From positions 26,970,001-27,034,000 of the forward strand of contig NC_083567.1 of assembly GCF_019925205.1 (NCBI RefSeq): 64,000 nucleotides of DNA. The letters are read 5' to 3'. The position numbers and the translations under genes were made by a program. Source of the stretch: Metopolophium dirhodum. Its lineage: Eukaryota > Arthropoda > Insecta > Hemiptera > Aphididae. The first letter of the stretch is position 1; each line of letters begins with the position of its first letter. The notes below the pieces were generated by a model that was not told the DNA's origin, ran no database searches, and saw only the letters and a program-made list of their open reading frames with translations. Below are positions 39,636 to 52,204 of the stretch, in pieces.

Positions 39636-42600
39636 TAACCAATCTATACGCAATATGCTAATATCTAACTCAAATTTTCTAACTGATGTACAAAAAAATA
39701 TTTGTTGCATTATAATAACTCTCTTTATTAGAGTGATGGCATTTGGAAAATAATAATGTTACCTACATTTTAAAAATATTTAGTCTTCGGAACATCCTAT
39801 TTATAGTGGTTTTGAAATATTTTGGGATCATAATAATATATAAATTGTATCAAGGATGTACATTACACCATAATTGTGTGTAAATAATTTTAATTTATAA
39901 ATCATACCATAATATATATAATTATTATTATCTAAGTCATTCAAAAAACTTACGTAGTTTATTCACATATTATGTGATAATTCGTGCATTGGTAGAAACC
40001 AAAGAAACATTTTCCACGATTTAGGTTACCTTGGCAAAAAAGCAGCGAAAAGTTTAAACGAACAGGATAAAAAAATCGAGTAAAATACTTTCATCGAATT
40101 GATTGAAGAGTATAAGCTTTGGGCGTTCCGCTTAAAAGATATGAGGCTATTTTCCTATCAAGATAATATAAGGTTGATTGACAGTATTTTACTCACCTAC
40201 GATGGGTGAAAGAGAGGTAAAAAATGGAGAAAACCTCGGTCTACTGTTTTTTTTTTTTTTTTACATTTTTCACCATTTATTTCACACTGAAACAAAAAAC
40301 TCTAGTTGATTGATCGACTTGTGGGTGTAACCACATAAAATCTCAAATAGTTTTTGCCACTAATTACAGGTGGCAATAGATTATATTAATATTATAATAC
40401 GTTTTGATTTCAGGGGTAAATATCGGAATACAAAGCCTGTGTCTGAAAATCACATTCGTGTTTTCTAGTTAAAATAAAAATATCCGAGTGTCTTAACGTT
40501 ATTGCTTCAAAAACTTTGATAGACTCGGTTAATTATGGTAAAATTTCTATTCATAAAACCCTGTTTTTCACCAACCGCTGGTGTATTATTAAATCTGACT
40601 GACAAGACAATCTATCAAAGTCTACTTACTGAAAACTTCCTACAATATAAACACATTCCCCCGGAAAAACAACAGATTAATTCACTTCGCTCTTAATACT
40701 TTTACCACCTCTAAAATTATAGAACCAATTTTCTTTTGCTTGCATAGTATTGCACGGAATTTTTGCGTTGAGAAGACAAAAAACAATTTGATTTTTTTAT
40801 TTTCACGTCTTGAAATATATAATGTTATGCAACACTAGTAAAATTATAGTACCCATACTAGGGCCATAGGTACTATAATTTAATAGTTTTATAAAACATA
40901 TCCCTAGTATACTGTACAACAGGCATTTGGCACTTCGATTAGTATTCACGTATTATGCATGTAGGTCTTATAATATGGGTTTGGTCAAGTATAATATAGT
41001 AAAATAAAACAATATTATTTAGTATTTTATTTAATTCATAGAATAATCATACAAAATTAACTTTGGATTATATATATTTAAAATAAAAAATAACTAAATT
41101 ATGTCATAATAAAATTTACCAAGCAACTAAATTTAATAAAAATGAGTATCAATTAGTTATGACGTATTGATTTCATAATGCTTATGCTTAAAAATATCTT
41201 TATCTGAAGAAATATGAAATTCGATTCAACTTATAGTAGCTTATCAAAACGAACTTTTTAATTGTGTTAAATGCATCATTGTTTATTCATAACATACTTT
41301 TACTTCGGCCTCATGTATAGTATTATACAATTTCTATAAGCAGTCATGGGGGACAAAAGCTGCATGTTCACAACATGTCTGCGTGGAAAAGCTTTTCCGG
41401 GTAGATAAAGCTTCGGTTTGTACGAGGGTAAAGTGGAAACGAAAAAAAATATAGAGAGAGGGAATTACTGTTTAAAAGGTTGGGCATTTTAACCGGAACT
41501 GTGGGAGGGGGTTAGTTTTCTTATCTAAAACAGGAATGAATAATGATTGCCCAAGACCGGAACAAACGTACAAAACGCTATCCTCTGAGTTATATTTTCA
41601 ACAACAAAATCAATTGTGTCACCAATATTCATAAAAAAAATAAAAATACATTGCGATAAATTATTGATAACGAATTCAGACGTATTTTATTGCAACATTA
41701 TGAAAGCAGTCGAAATGTTACTATTGTAAAATGTAAGTGACCCATTCTACATAAGGTCGTACATTTTTAAAACTGAGCATATTTGTAGCTCGCGTCTTAT
41801 ATAATTTATTTCCCCTATAAACCTTCTTAAGTGGGTAATCATATTAATAATATAGGTAGTGAAACACAACGAAAAAAATATAAGAATATCATGTCAGAGG
41901 AGTCAGATTTACTTTATTTTACATATCGTATTGAGTTAAATACATATTATCATATAGTCTACTCCTCAACAACACACATTACTCGAATAAATATTTGATT
42001 CAATGTTATTGATTATTCCATGCCATGAAATTAAATTAAAGGAACTATATTATTATAAACATATATTATATTGGTATGCATTTTACTTCTTATCCATATA
42101 GTTTGATAGCATACCAATAGTATTAGTATAAACTATAAACATATTATTTCTCTTACCTGTCGGCTGTCTACAATATTATATTTAACAGATTATAACTAGT
42201 ACAATTTTAAATTTTAAAAACCATCGAACTAGGAAAATTAATTACCACAGGAACTAATTAGTTATTATAAAATTATAAAAATCAATGATGAAAAATTAAT
42301 TTTAAAACATTTTTCTGAAGTTTTATATAAAACAAAGATCTGTATATCATATAAACACTTAATAAAATTATCAATTTAAAGAAGTTATAATCTATATTAT
42401 GAATGAAACTCTTGTATAGTGCTCCCAAAATAGTGGCAATAGAAAATAATTTAAAAACCTTCCAAAACGCATTGATTGCTCTTAAAATCTTTGAACTTGC
42501 CATATATATTTGAGAAGTTAAATATAATATGATACATTTATAATAGATACGTAGGTATAGTACTATTTAAGTGTTTATAAAATTAACTATTATTTGACCT

Positions 42601-45284
42601 CAGGATGAGTTTTAAAGAGATAGAGTACTTAATGTGTTTAATGAAGCGGACGCGAAGAAGAAAATTGCCGGTTAAAAGTGGTTTACCGTGATTAGAGAGC
42701 ATCCATCAAACCGACGCTCCTGACATCGAACTTGTCTGATGGCTTTTACCGTGTCTGCCACAGAAAAAGTTTTTCGATTCTCAACTTTTACGGATCAGTT
42801 AACCAGAATGAAAAACTTCGATACGTGGGAAAAAAATAAAAATGCTTAACTGGCTCATAAACTTAAAACTTGCCTAATTGTAAGTATCTGACAAAACTAT
42901 GTAAACAACATTAATCTAATTTGGAACATTTTCGAAATGATAGACCTAAATAGTTCTGCGACAATTTTGATTCAGAATGTATTCAAACATAAATATTCAC
43001 ATGCTTGTTCAATCTATTAGATGAATTATATTTTTATTTTGTTTGGAAAAGAAACTTTTTATCTTATATAATAGGTAAATAAATAAATAAATATTTTGAA
43101 ATAATACGAAAGAATTTATGATAGAACTTAAATTTAAATCGTTTTAATGTAATTTTAACTTTAAAACAAATATTTTAAAAAAATGTCCAAGTTTCAATGA
43201 CATCATATTATTACATAAGCTATAAACACGATAGATTAAAAACGTTTTACTCGCGTAGTTCCATACTAAACATTAATAAAGATTTATGAGTAGGTAGGTA
43301 CACTGTGCTTAAAATCGGAATGTATTTAATAATTACATATTTAAAAACACATTATGACGTATATTATACAATTTAAATATATAAATTATTCCTAAGCTAA
43401 ATGGTGGATTATACAATATGTTTCTTAAAGTTTCTAAGCAGTATTATTTAACAATTTCAGATATTACGTCTCTATTTTCTTGTGATTGTATAAGGTTATT
43501 CTGGATAGTTTGGAAAAGCCAAAATAAGCCTTTGTTCTGAGAAAATCCTGTTAGAAGTTTGCAATGAAACAACTTTAAATAGTTATTTCATGAAAACCAT
43601 TCAAGAATAATAGATTTTTTTAAGCCTTTGATTCACACAAAAGTGTAATATAATTGTTAACATAGAATTTAAAATTTTATGACCGTAATACTTGTTCGTA
43701 AAAACTAAGTGCTATTATCCAGTTTTGATTTTTAATATTATATAGGTACATTACAATCATTTATAAAATGTATATACATATAATATATATGTGTGATAAG
43801 TAATAATAATAATAGCCAATGGGTACAATTATGATTGAACAATATGTGTAAAAAAATTCAACTCAGATAGTATTTATTAATTATTTAATAATTCAATATT
43901 TAAATCATAAGCAAATACAATTAGGTTGTACGCGTTGGTAAGATATAAATTGGAAATTGTTATTAAGTATATTTGCATTTTTATAGGCTTTCCAATGTAA
44001 GTATATATTGGATCAAATGAGTCGAAAATCATAAAATAAATCCTTATTGCCTGCTTCAAATAGGTCATCTTCATATTATATCTGTCTATTCGTATTGCTT
44101 ATCTATTTACCATAATCAATCTAATTTTAATTTTAAAACAACGTGCTCGAACACTAATCTATTAAGATCTTAATAATAAAACTTTATATGCATACTAATG
44201 GAAAACAAAATACACATCACATCGTTTATATGGATTTAGATTTAAAATACCGTTATGAATATTATGCTGGGTTATACGTCTCCTAACTTCTAACATACCT
44301 GCGGCCACGGTAGTACTGGGTATTGTAATTTGTAATATAGTTTGTCTTTGAACTTGTAAACCTGAACATATTTTACCAGATGACAAATTTCGCCTAATAA
44401 CATATCTGGAGCCGGCGATGACACCGTTTTATCCCCTCGCCTCTCGCGCACATCTGAGAATTCCTTTCGTGGTTGTCTTTGCATAAAATCCACAATAATA
44501 AACCACCCTTAGTTCTACGCCAGAAAACGAACGAGGACACTTGACTAAAGATATTTGATAACCCATTATAAATTATTCAACTATGTCAACATGATCCGCA
44601 TTGTATACATCACTTGTATATTACATACTTCCAAAGATTGCACAGTCACCAAAACATTCACGAAATGGACACGTTTGCACTTTAAACTTACTTAGTTGTT
44701 ACGGAAAGTAATTAACATACTTTTTTAATATTGCAATATTCTCAAGTAGTTTTTAACTTAAGGATTTATACGTTATATGCCATATTAATATATTCATAAT
44801 TGAATTTTATTTATGATTTTTTCCGTTATTTAATTTAGATATTTAAAGTAACATATTAGTAGTTCTATTATAGATATCTTATAGTTAAAATTGAATCAGT
44901 ATATTTGAACCATTTAGACGAGATGGAATAAAAATATATCCATACATAATTTGATTAAGATATTTCAACAAAAACAAACCCGATTAATATATTATATTTG
45001 TAAAATATCCGAAAAATATTTTATTATTTTATATTTTCTTAATTTATTAGATTGGACTAATTGTTGCCAAAATGATCGCATATATAACTAATAATTAAAT
45101 ACCGATGTACCGTCGAATAATGTAAATGGGTTCATGGTTCATAATATTAAAAATAGGTAAAATTAGTCTAAGTATAATTTTTATATTATTTATAAAATAT
45201 TGTTTGAAGAAAATAATAATAAGATAAAAAGTTTTATGTCTCTACGATTAGTATTTTTTTAATATTACAAAAAATTAACTAAAG

Positions 45285-45835
45285 CTATTAAGGAAAAATC
45301 GTTTATTTTCGTTTATGTAGATATTCAAGTTGTTACGACTTGAAATGCTTAATAAAAGTCCCAAAGTAGTTTTGATATTTTTCATGCTATTTTTACCGAG
45401 GAATATAAATGATAAAATATAAATAGCTTAAGTAAAACCACAAAATATTTCAAAAATTACGTCATGTATAAAAATACTGATAAAAATATTTGGTGAAAAT
45501 TTCAGTGTTTTACAATAATTTTTCTTTTTTTTTACCAAAATCAATTTTGTTGTAAAATCGTGTTAAGTAAATATTCCCATTTTCCTGCAAGTTTTTTCAA
45601 TTATTGAGAACTGACATTTTTTTTATTTTTGACCCTGTAGTTTAACCAAATTTAATGAAATTGGTTACCAGCCTTAATAATTACCCTCAACCCTCAATGT
45701 TAAAGGTTGTAGAGAAACTTCAAGAAAACACAAAACACAAAATATACACGAAAACAAAAATAAAACACACATCATTATAAAACAAATAATATAGGTACTC
45801 ATCGCGACCTCGCACCACTCACTCCGGTTCTAAAA
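45285..45835. repeat. Dispersed aphid-type repeat ending in a CATCGC...TCTAAAAT-like block
   Basis: The stretch contains ATTTCAAAAATTACGTCATG, a GGTGAAAATTTCAGTGTTTT block, TTTCCTGCAAGTTTTTTCAA, and TACCCTCAACCCTCAATGTT. I associate these, from memory, with a high-copy family in aphid genomes. It ends in a CpG-richer block (CATCGCGACC...CTCCGGTTCTAAAAT). The end resembles the end of the repeat at 48868-49155. No terminal repeats or coding were recognised, so the class is unknown. Confidence 0.5.
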
Positions 45836-47076
45836 TACATTCACAATGAATGATATAAATATAATAATATATTAAATTCTTACGTTAGTGTACCATCTAA
45901 AAGATGTATTTATATTTTAACTTGATATTTACTAAAAAACTCAAGTATTTATAATAACCAAAATTACTAACATATACAAGTATCGGGATTTTTTTTATTC
46001 CCATTCCATGCAATGAAGGTCCATTATTTATTTTAAGTACTTAAATTAACAAATACTTTCATATTATAGAGAAAGTAAACCAAACGAACAATTAATTTTA
46101 TTATTTCAATACAAAAATTACTACCAATTACAATACTTAGGTGTTTTATTTAAATACACTAATAATTCAGCTCATGAGTACATAAAATATATGACTTTTA
46201 GAGATATGCAATATTACTTACAACAACTAAACTATCTATGATATATTTCCGAATAGAACAAAGTTTTTAAATAATTGCATTCATTAAAATTATTGTACTC
46301 TATAAATATAACATGTAAAATAAGTAAACAAGAATACAATTTCCTTTAAATAAAAAAATATCATTCACAAGAATTGGGTTTAAAAGGGTTAAGCAAAATC
46401 TCAAGGGTTCGACTGCCACGAGTGACGGGTTGAAACACTATCACGTTTAAAATCGAAATTCCTGACACTATAAAGTTGTTGCTAAGGTATTCCTATCCTT
46501 TAGGGATCTTTTCGCACTAACCTGATAGACCGGATTCGAAAGAGGTAAGAGATAACTTATCAAATTACAGTTTAAACTTTAGAGTCAAAAAAAGTATTTT
46601 CGGGACATAACATTACAAATTTTAAATAGCCATCAAAAGATTTTTTTTACAAGAATTTAATATATCATCACCGTGACGATGTATTTTAAAAAATATATTG
46701 AGCTTATTATTATTTTGAGAGAATATTACTATATCAAACAGTATTTGAAGAAAAAACTAATAATCAATCAATTCTAAAAAGCATTATTCTCGTAGAATTT
46801 TTGTTTTAAACCAAAATATTAAAATTAATAATCTATCAACGTATCAAAAAAAAATCGAATCATTTGAAATCACTGCCGATAAATACCAACGTATTAATTG
46901 AAGTTATAAAAACTGTGACCCATTAGGCCATTCAATTTTTCGACCCCATACATTTTTTCTTCGCAATTAATTAATATCCAAAATAATAATTTGATATCTT
47001 TTGAATATAGTGTAAAAGAAAAACAGTTCAAATTATTACTATTATTTTATTTACATAAATAAATATTTGTACTCAC

Positions 47077-47165
47077 CCCAATTTCCGAATGCCAGTACAA
47101 GACCAAAATGTAATACTAGTAATTTGATTGAATTTGTAATCATGACGAAATCGTGTGATGCAATT
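47077..47165 (-). CDS. CA10: Carbonic anhydrase-related protein, start exon (residues 1-23, signal peptide)
   Basis: The exon begins at acceptor TTTTTTTTAG|AATTGC with 22 nt of 5' UTR, then ATG at 47143-47141. It encodes MITNSIKLLVLHFGLVLAFG followed by NW and one base of Gly, and ends TGGG|GTGAGT (phase 1, matching the phase of the exon at 25565). The N-terminus has one Lys and a long hydrophobic core ending in small residues, a typical cleavable secretion signal. That fits the secreted CARP family and explains why the mature protein starts near VQASWDEWW. The upstream acceptor implies at least one non-coding exon further right. The link to the exon 21.5 kb away rests on phase, strand and the expected domain order, not on transcript data. 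Confidence 0.85.
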
Positions 47166-47706
47166 CTAAAAAAAAAATTTTAATTACAATTTACGTGCTG
47201 ACTTTGTTTGTATATGACAATAATTTTAATGTGTATCATGATATCTTATTTTAAAAATAATATATGCATATAAAAATGGTGAATACATTTTTATATAATA
47301 TATTTAGCGTTAAATAATATTATATATGTATATAATTACCCTGAACATGTAATATGTAATTATCCCATGAAATTGAAATATGTACACGAACAAAATATCT
47401 ATTTGTTTTATACGAATGGAAATTTTATTAAAACCTTTAATTATTGCATTTCACAAATCGTTGATGCAATTTAATTTTTTGTTTGATAATGGTTCACGAA
47501 AACCAATAGATCGAAAAATTTGTTTGATACTTAAATTGACTACAGGAATATAGGTATCTAATATATCTAATTAATATTATATTTATACATTTATCTGTAC
47601 CTAGGTACTTCAAAATATTATATCATATAATTTATATCCAGAGATTATTAGATATTAATATAAGACTTCAATCACTATTACTGCGTCTTTATACACTTTG
47701 ACATAC
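47166..47706 (-). other. Probable 5'-UTR intron of CARP
   Basis: It would run from the donor-like AAACAG|GTATGT (exon end 47707) to the strong acceptor at 47166. The acceptor is convincing and the donor is a good consensus. The pairing is an inference. Confidence 0.45.
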
Positions 47707-47949
47707 CTGTTTCGTAAATATAGATTATACCTATAGATGTTTTTTTATCATTTTATTGGTGATACATTTTGTTTTGGACTATACATTTCCAATACAAATT
47801 ATTATTACTATTATTTTTAATTTTTGACGAAATATTTCGTAATCGGAAAAATGCACGAGCAACGCGATACAGTCCCGGTCTGCGAGGTTGAAGCCAACTG
47901 GCCAACGTGCTGACAACGTGATTGGTGTGTCGCACAACCGCGCAGGACT
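47707..47949 (-). promoter_or_regulatory. Candidate CARP non-coding first exon and transcription start
   Basis: A CpG-richer block at about 47830-48000 contains TCAGT on the minus strand, the arthropod initiator, with A+1 at 47949. The sequence then reads to a consensus donor at 47707. A TTATA motif lies only about 17 bp upstream of the initiator, which is too close for a standard TATA box, so the start may be TATA-less. The ORFs at 47753-48170 (minus) across this block are unrecognised. This is a proposal from sequence signals only. Confidence 0.4.
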
Positions 47950-48867
47950 GAAGCGTCGGAGTATAAGACGCCCACATCCCTTCGCACACGCTCACTAAAC
48001 GAACAAAACAATTTACAAAAGTAAAAATAAAATAGCCGTTTTGTGGGGCGATTCGTGAAACTAATTTTCAACAGTTTAATTCGTTCGACAACGGACGAAA
48101 AAATAGGTAATAGATAAATAAACGTATTAATCGAAATCGGTTTATGAAACACGATGTGTTTCCAAATCAAAGTGTATATTGAATTTAATTTAACATGTCA
48201 ATATTTCATACGACGCACTTTTTAGAACACAAAATATAAAATTATTGTATAACCACAAATGTATTTTTACGTTTGATAATTGTTTCTATATTGCCTAATT
48301 AAAGCATTTTTTCTAATTAATTTTGCTAAGCAATTAATGTTATAAATAAAAAAGTTAAAAAAAACTATTGTTTAATATAAGTTTATTGAATGGAGATTGT
48401 AATCTAACCCTTATAGTAACAAATCTATTTAATCTATCTAATTATTTAAAAAATAATTCTAAGTTTTCTAGGAATCTTAATTGGTTGTAAAACGTGAAAA
48501 TATTTTGTGTACATTCGACAAATTGAATGATATTACTTTTAATATTTACCAAAAAAATGTTGATATAATAGTGTACATTCTATGCTTTACAACCGAGACA
48601 AGTCACATATTAAGTAAAAAAGTAAGTAAGTGGAAGTCGCTCTGCTGTACAGTAACCACAAGAAGATCACTGCGTAATGGATGGTGTTAAATTTTAATTC
48701 AATGATATAAGATCATTGTATACGAAAAACGATTCTGGGAGAAGACGGTCGATCGGCGATCCACCTATAATATTGCCAAGTATATAAATTGATGATATTA
48801 TTGTGATAAAAGTAATATATTTTATTAGGTAAGCATTAGTTTAACTATACGCATTAGTACAACGGTA

Positions 48868-49155
48868 GAGTTACACTAAAAAACAAAATCGATTTCTTCG
48901 AAAACAGGTTTTGCATAAAAATTTTTTTTTCTATAAGGTGCGCTTTTGAAAACTATTGGGAATTTTACTTTTTACCCCCCCCCCCCCCCCCAAGTACTAA
49001 CAAGATTCACTTTCATACCAGAAACTGATGCCGATGAAGAAAATTAAAGCAATTTTACTGTCCCAAAAGGTGCAACGGACACAAAAAAACATTAAAAAAT
49101 AAAAACACATAATTTTAAAATCAATACATTCATCGCTCCGCTCAGAATCTAAAAT
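48868..49155 (-). repeat. Dispersed aphid-type repeat with GATTCTGAGCGGAGCGATGA end
   Basis: On the minus strand it begins TTTTAGATTCTGAGCGGAGC, then GATGAATGTATTG. Further in are CACCTTTTGGGACAG, TTTCTGGTATGAAAG and a 17-base C/G homopolymer (48975-48991). I associate this sequence from memory with an abundant aphid repeat family. No coding sequence is present. Its end block resembles that of the 45285-45835 copy, suggesting related subfamilies. Confidence 0.55.
48975..48991. repeat. 17-base poly-C tract
   Basis: An uninterrupted C homopolymer inside the dispersed repeat. Its length is likely to vary or be assembly-sensitive. Confidence 0.9.
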
Positions 49156-50053
49156 GTATTTAATATACGATTGTTCCTAACAGTGTCCTAAAATTTACAA
49201 CAATACAGCCCAGAGTCCATATTATGACAATATTTATATTATAATCACATAGATATTTTTCAAACTTACTTTCAAATACACTTAATTTAAATACTTAAAA
49301 GCTCATTTACATGTCACAAACTTCAAGCTGCAAAACCAAATATTTAAAAGAAGACATTTAAGTCCTTTCTGTATAAGAAAGTAAGAAATAATAATGTCCT
49401 TTGATGTGTATATCAATCATAGTGTCTAATTAATATTCCATTGGAAACATTTAAAAAAGCAATAACTGATTCGTAAGAAATGAATAATACATACTGATAA
49501 AGTAATATACTTAAACAAACATTCATTTACAAAATCCCAATATTTTATTATTCTTATTTAAAAATGTTAAGTTATTCGTTCAATACCTATGTATTTTAGT
49601 ATTAAATATTCATTTTAAATCTACTATTTTTCATTCAAAATTGTTTATTAATTTCCAAGATAAATGTTTTATGTATAATAATAACAATTCATAATAGGAA
49701 CCAACCATCAACGTAAAGTTCAATGAATTATTGTAATTCAAAACAATCTCATAATGTCACATTTAAATGCAAAAAAAAATAATAATGGTATATGATCAAT
49801 CTAGTTTTTATAATTTAAGAAAGAAAATAACTAGGTATATGTATTCTTAAACTATTCTTAGTTTTCGATTCACAAAACTCGAATTTCATATCGATAATTA
49901 ATTAATTATAAGTTATAACTAATAGGTAAACTAATCAGATAGGTATTTAAGATTCATATGAACGGAGTAGAGTCGCGTAGGCTCAGACAAAAGTACAATT
50001 TTATTTCCACGTTAGTTGCGTTAGAAGTGATACTAGTGGTACATAAGCATTTG

Positions 50054-50583
50054 CAAACGTGGGCATTAACTTGTTAAAAATTTAATTTTTTTTTAACTTT
50101 TCAACTTAACTAGTTAATTATTTTTGTTTTTAACTTATTAACTTATTCAGTTTAAATGTTTATTGTTGTAACTTAACATTTTATAGTTAATTATCATTGT
50201 CGTGCAGTTAAGTTTATTTTATTTTCAATTAATGCGCAATCAACTAAGTACATACTACTGATCCGTCGACTCTTTTCGATTTTGGTCATTTATTTTCGAA
50301 TTATATATTATAATAATCTAATTTTTTTACATAGCGTGTTAAACGTCTTGGTAAATGTTTGTGTATACCAAATACTATGGCAGTTTATGACTTAAAAATA
50401 TTGTACCTTGAAAATAATTAACTTTTTTTTAACTGAGATAAGTTAACTTAATTTTCTATCTTAACTTTAAATTTATCCAGTTAAATTTTATTTTTTGTGA
50501 ACTTTTAACTTAACTGAAGGCAATTTATTTGATTTAACTTAACTTGCCACGGTTAATTATTTTCATTAACTTGCCCACCTTTG
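50054..50583. mobile_element. hAT-like MITE, 530 bp, with 8-bp target duplication
   Basis: The left end CAAACGTGGGCA pairs with the right end TGCCCACCTTTG (inverted CAAAGGTGGGCA; one mismatch in 12). The flanks AGCATTTG (50046-50053) and AGTATTTG (50584-50591) agree at 7 of 8 positions, the target-duplication length of hAT elements. The interior is built of many TTAACTT/AAGTTAA units, giving self-complementary character. There is no ORF. It is presumably mobilised in trans by a hAT transposase. Confidence 0.8.
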
Positions 50584-52115
50584 AGTATTTGTTTAAAGTT
50601 GGCACGACTATCCTTAAAATAAATTACAGAAAATAAAATGGGTTTATAAATATGTAGAATGCAGAAAAAAGTTTTATTATTATGTTAGACATCCACTATA
50701 TCCAGTCAAGACATTCAGTCTTAGTGACTTAAATTGTATTCACAAATATTTTAATGTTATAAATCAATTAACTTGGTAATTAGAAAAGTGACCTCAGAAT
50801 AATTTCAATAAATAAATCCTGTACTATGGTGGTTTTATTTTCAAATGTTCATATTTGAATTTCATTAAATTCTTATTTCCTTGATGATAACTAAAACGTC
50901 ATGCCCTGTACATCTAAAATCACTTTTTTCCAACTCTGAGCCGTCTCGTTTTTATCTTTTATGCTTACCCAGACAAATTTATATTATAATTTTATTCCGT
51001 CCCTTAATCTGTAGGCTGCGCCATCCGACCGAAATGAAACCGGGATTTGACTTTTATTGTTTTTTTCCCTTGGATGAAATACTTCTACGGAAAAAAACAT
51101 ACAAACCCTTACCGCGCGCTGATCTTCAGTCTGAATTTAATATCGATAATTTAATGGGTAGTATAAAACAACTATACACTAAGTTCAGTGGATGAAAAAA
51201 AATGGTTCAGGACTATACCACCACACATTGTTTTAAAAACTAATCTAATACAACTACACAAAAATTTGTATTTTTTCTTCTCCCCTAACACCAAAACTAA
51301 TCGGTCAAATGTTGAAATTAAAACATGTCCAACAAGACGTCATAAAAGTTAATAAATTAAATTTTATTTTTACTTATCCAGTTTTTGTGAAATTAATATT
51401 GCATTACAAGGCACACACGGTTGAAGACTTACAGAATGGGAAATATAACTAGACAATATTATCATAAAACATCAATAAAAAGTCAAAATTAACACGCAAA
51501 AATCTTATTTTCTGTAGAATTCCAGTGGATGTATTATATACCCGTAAGACCTGACATAATTTTAACTCATAAAATAGTATCTATAATCTACGTCAGTATG
51601 TTTGCGACTCAAAATTGTAATTACCTTAAAAGTACCTACATACCGATAAGCATTTCAAATTGTCTAATGTAAATTTTTCTACTATAATCATAATAGTATT
51701 ATTTACATTTAATTGATGGAACAATATTTAAAATAAACTTAATGCACAGTTAATATGCTTAACTTGTACGTACAGTGTCATTTTAATCAAATTTAGTGAA
51801 TACAAATATCATTCTTAAAATAAGTTGGTATGAATTATGAGTGATGTAAAAGCATACTTATGTAAAGTACCTACCCGTATTTCTAAATATAGAATATTTT
51901 TATTCCTGAGATAATATAGTTTTTTTAAATATTTTAATCTGGTCGTTTTAATTAAGAATACGTTTATAAATTGTAGGTACCTACCTAATACATGAATTTC
52001 AACAACAATCATAATTATATACACAAATACACATTTATATACAAAATAATAATAATGATACTTACTTAATATTATTTTAAAGAAACACTAGTGATTCAAA
52101 TTTTAACAAAATATT

Positions 52116-52204
52116 TATTTTTTTTTTTTATTTGGGTTAAGGCTTCGACTACTTAGGTCATTAGCCTGTGGTACTGTAGGGGGGTAGTATAGATTTGTTT
52201 ACTC
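52116..52204 (-). mobile_element. SINE 3' fragment with perfect 11-bp target duplication
   Basis: The minus strand reads GAGTAAACAAATCTATACTA, CCCCCCTACAGTACCACAGG, then CTAATGACCTAAGTAGTCGA and a poly-A tail. This closely matches the 3' 80 bases of the SINE at 39387-39635. AACAAAATATT flanks it exactly (52105-52115 and 52205-52215). The target duplication with a severe 5' truncation is the signature of LINE-type target-primed reverse transcription. Confidence 0.9.

Larger units (their letters stand above)
25566..47076 (-). other. Large CARP intron (21.5 kb) between coding exons 1 and 2
   Basis: The intron starts with donor GTGAGT (47076-47071) and ends with acceptor TGTTACAG. CpG-rich islands lie at about 26.2-27.1, 29.4-30.4, 31.2-31.5 and 34.8-35.3 kb. 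A SINE sits at 39.4 kb and a dispersed repeat at 45.3-45.8 kb. Stretches of mixed composition at about 40.0-40.25, 41.34-41.53, 42.62-42.81, 44.29-44.5 and 46.38-46.56 kb stand out from the AT-rich background and might be conserved non-coding elements. Elsewhere (for example 32-34.7 and 35.4-39.3 kb) I see only AT-rich sequence and simple repeats. No second gene is recognised. Confidence 0.85.

Noticed and set aside
46395..46430. tRNA B-box-like GGGTTCGACTGCC
   Set aside because: No A box or cloverleaf can be built upstream.
47961..47966. TATA-like motif on the CARP strand
   Set aside because: It is only about 17 bp from the proposed initiator, too close for a functional TATA box; kept only as a note.
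50881..51195. 104-codon plus-strand ORF
   Set aside because: It starts at TTG, has no recognisable domain, and there are no splice sites or repeats of known coding families nearby.
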